Below are positions 40,487-42,588 of a stretch of 42,588 nt of DNA, one piece after another. Origin of the DNA: Flavobacteriales bacterium (lineage in GTDB: Bacteria; Bacteroidota; Bacteroidia; Flavobacteriales; Weeksellaceae); contig CAAGLV010000043.1 in assembly GCA_900770875.1 (NCBI GenBank), positions 1-42,588 of the forward strand, in the 5' to 3' direction. The notes under the pieces were generated by a model, which did not search any database, had not been told where the DNA came from, and saw nothing but the letters and a program-made list of their open reading frames with translations. How positions within the stretch are numbered: the first letter of the stretch is position 1; each line of letters opens with the position of its first letter. The position numbers and the translations under genes were made by a program.

Positions 40487-42588
40487 ATGTCAGAATTATT
40501 AAAAGAAGAAAAACAGGAGAAATTTGTTCATCCCGTTCAAGAAATTTATCAGCCACAAAATAAAATCAGAATTGTTACTGCAGCCGCATTATTCGACGGA
40601 CACGATGCGTCGATTAATATTATGCGCCGAATTATACAAGCAACAGGATGCGAAGTGATTCACTTAGGTCACGATAAATCGGTTGAAGATGTTGTGAATA
40701 CAGCGATTCAAGAAGATGCAAATGCTATTGCAATGACTTCTTACCAAGGTGGACACAACGAATATTTTAAATACATGTACGATTTGCTTCAAGAAAAAGG
40801 AGCTGGTCATATTCGCATCGTTGGTGGTGGTGGTGGAGTAATCCTTCCGTCTGAGATTAAAGAATTAATGGATTACGGAATTACTCGTATTTATTCTCCA
40901 GACGATGGTCGCGAAATGGGTTTACAAGGAATGATTAACGATATGGTTCAGAAAGCAGATTTTCCTACGCCAGATTTAAATCTTCCGGAAGGTAAAGATG
41001 TTTATCAATCACTTTCAGATAAAGATGTAACTACTATTTCTCGTTTAATTTCGTTAGCAGAAAATAGAGAAGAAGATTTTTTAAAATTATTTGATTTTAA
41101 TAAAGTTGAAAATAAATCAACGCCAGTTTTAGGAATCACTGGAACGGGCGGAGCAGGTAAATCGTCGATGGTTGATGAATTAGTTCGTCGCTTTTTGATT
41201 GATTTCCCTGAGAAAACGATTGCTTTAGTTTCTGTAGATCCTTCTAAGAAGAAAACGGGTGGAGCTTTATTAGGTGATCGTATTCGTATGAATTCAATCA
41301 ACAATCCACGTGTTTATATGCGTTCGTTAGCAACGCGCCAATCCAACTTGGCTTTATCTAAATATGTAGAAGAGGCGATTCAAGTTTTAAAAGCGGCACA
41401 ATACGATTTAATTATTTTAGAAACTTCTGGAATTGGTCAGTCAGATACAGAAATCTTAGATCATTCAGATGCTTCTTTATATATTATGACGCCAGAATTT
41501 GGAGCGGCAACTCAGTTAGAAAAAATCGATATGTTAGATTTTGCTGACATTGTTGCGATTAATAAATTTGATAAACGTGGTGCTTTAGATGCGATTCGTG
41601 ATGTAAAAAAACAATACCAACGCAACCATAATTTATGGGATGCAGATCCCGAAACAATGCCAGTTTTTGGTACGATTGCTTCTCAGTTTAATGATCCGGG
41701 TACAAACCAATTGTACAAAGCGATCATGGATAAAGTGGTTGAAAAGACAGGTGCTGATTTAAAATCGAATTTCGAAATCACGAAAGAAATGAGTGAGAAG
41801 ATTTTCGTAATTCCACCATCTCGTACACGTTATTTATCTGAAATTGCTGAGAACAATCGAGGGTACGATTCAAGAGCTAATGCGCAAAAAGAAGTGGCTC
41901 AAAAATTATACGGATTCTTTAAAACGATTGAAACTATTTCAGGAAAAGTGCCAACAATTAATCAATACGGAATTGAAATTACAGGAGCTGAAAATCCAGA
42001 TTTAACTAAAGTTCTTTTAGCTGAATTCGATAAATTAAAAATGAATTTAGATCCTTTCAACTGGGAGGTTATTACAACTTGGGACGAAAAGGTTAATAAA
42101 TATAAAAATCCAGTTTATTCATTTAAAGTTCGTGATAAAGAGATTAAGATTCAAACCCATTCTGAATCGTTATCACACTTACAAATTCCTAAAATTGCAT
42201 TACCAAAATACGAAGCTTGGGGAGATATCTTACGTTGGGTTTTACAAGAAAATGTGCCGGGAGAATTCCCATTCACATCAGGATTATATCCATTCAAACG
42301 TGAAGGAGAAGATCCAACTCGTATGTTTGCTGGAGAAGGAGGACCAGAACGTACCAACCGCCGTTTCCATTATGTATCGAAAGGAATGCCTGCAAAACGT
42401 TTATCAACTGCTTTTGACTCGGTAACTCTATACGGAAACGATCCTGGATATCGCCCAGATATTTACGGAAAAATTGGTAATGCCGGCGTTTCGATTTGTT
42501 GTTTAGATGATGCGAAGAAATTATATTCAGGTTTTGATTTGTCACATGCGATGACTTCAGTTTCTATGACTATAAATGGACCTGCGCC
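40487..42588 (+). CDS. icmF: Fused acyl-CoA mutase with GTPase (IcmF type), 5' part
   Basis: This adenosylcobalamin-dependent fused mutase is cut by the window end: about 700 codons are seen and the stop lies beyond 42588. The B12-binding domain comes first (about 25-160), with the cobalamin motif DGHDAS at 37-42, its His39 being the lower ligand. The G-protein chaperone domain (MeaI type) follows with Walker A GTGGAGKS (219-226) and NKFD (359-362). The mutase part starts near 560 and contains the family-typical SGLYPFKREGEDPTRMFAGE. The order B12-G protein-mutase is that of IcmF rather than of methylmalonyl-CoA mutase, so isobutyryl/butyryl-CoA or similar carbon-skeleton isomerisation is likely. 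No cobalamin riboswitch is seen in the 106 bases before it. Confidence 0.88.
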   Translation, partial: MSELLKEEKQEKFVHPVQEIYQPQNKIRIVTAAALFDGHDASINIMRRIIQATGCEVIHLGHDKSVEDVVNTAIQEDANAIAMTSYQGGHNEYFKYMYDLLQEKGAGHIRIVGGGGGVILPSEIKELMDYGITRIYSPDDGREMGLQGMINDMVQKADFPTPDLNLPEGKDVYQSLSDKDVTTISRLISLAENREEDFLKLFDFNKVENKSTPVLGITGTGGAGKSSMVDELVRRFLIDFPEKTIALVSVDPSKKKTGGALLGDRIRMNSINNPRVYMRSLATRQSNLALSKYVEEAIQVLKAAQYDLIILETSGIGQSDTEILDHSDASLYIMTPEFGAATQLEKIDMLDFADIVAINKFDKRGALDAIRDVKKQYQRNHNLWDADPETMPVFGTIASQFNDPGTNQLYKAIMDKVVEKTGADLKSNFEITKEMSEKIFVIPPSRTRYLSEIAENNRGYDSRANAQKEVAQKLYGFFKTIETISGKVPTINQYGIEITGAENPDLTKVLLAEFDKLKMNLDPFNWEVITTWDEKVNKYKNPVYSFKVRDKEIKIQTHSESLSHLQIPKIALPKYEAWGDILRWVLQENVPGEFPFTSGLYPFKREGEDPTRMFAGEGGPERTNRRFHYVSKGMPAKRLSTAFDSVTLYGNDPGYRPDIYGKIGNAGVSICCLDDAKKLYSGFDLSHAMTSVSMTINGPA

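Noticed and set aside
42132..42545. Short frames in both directions at the right edge
   Set aside because: They lie inside the IcmF coding region, whose reading frame is open from 40487 to the window end without a stop.

Overview
This is a stretch of AT-rich chromosome from a member of the Bacteroidota, most likely order Flavobacteriales (Weeksellaceae/Flavobacteriaceae). The evidence is threefold. Several secreted proteins end in type IX secretion (T9SS) sorting domains, and there is a SprE/PorW-like lipoprotein. The gene repertoire is typical of the group: BshB1, a fused ResB-CcsA cytochrome c maturase, an ABC-permease/M1-peptidase fusion, and a MutS2 without an Smr domain. Many starts are preceded by the Bacteroidota -7 box TAnnTTTG, sometimes with TTG 19-20 bases upstream, rather than by a Shine-Dalgarno sequence. 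I see no insertion sequence, prophage, CRISPR array or integrase. The region looks like ordinary vertically inherited chromosome.

Layout. 1-330: two tandem tRNA-His(GUG) genes with their promoter. 325-1618: a Cys glutathione peroxidase lipoprotein and bshB1, both thiol/redox genes, in one operon. 1888-5169: the giant ccsBA maturase. 5396-8017: a large repeat-rich T9SS cargo protein. 8083-10116: an M3 oligopeptidase. 10213-13772: a plus-strand run of ogt-type methyltransferase, 2-hydroxyacid dehydrogenase, AraC regulator and fabH. 13892-16246: the SprE/PorW lipoprotein. 16446-18517: a GH3-family acyl-adenylating enzyme tightly coupled to a hotdog thioesterase. 18538-18885: a small unknown gene. 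18976-20997: lpdA and a YceI protein. 21243-22004: a small T9SS cargo protein. 22120-25335: HU, then recQ-fmt. 25440-25718: a small lipoprotein-like frame with no ATG in the expected place. 25762-28680: oligopeptidase B and a secreted unknown protein. 28892-29548: fructose-6-phosphate aldolase/transaldolase. 29630-34155: an ABC transporter whose permease is fused to an M1 aminopeptidase domain. 34326-35366: a secreted T9SS endonuclease I. 35625-35753: a probable 42-residue membrane protein. 35791-37938: MutS2. 38161-39910: an Ntn amide hydrolase and ung. 39955-40377: an acetyltransferase. 40487 to the window end: the first 700 codons of an IcmF-type fused B12 mutase/GTPase.

Themes. Three predicted T9SS substrates (5396, 21243, 34326) lie in the same window as a T9SS-associated lipoprotein (13892), but they are not an operon. 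Genes are generally separated by strong, mostly bidirectional hairpin terminators, some of which overlap stop codons. I do not find a clear-cut new defence or biosynthetic system. The points most worth checking are the ABC/M1 fusion module, the GH3-thioesterase pair, two small genes that ordinary calling would miss (one seemingly starting at ATT), a nearly leaderless mutS2, and a second tRNA-His copy with an anticodon-stem mismatch.
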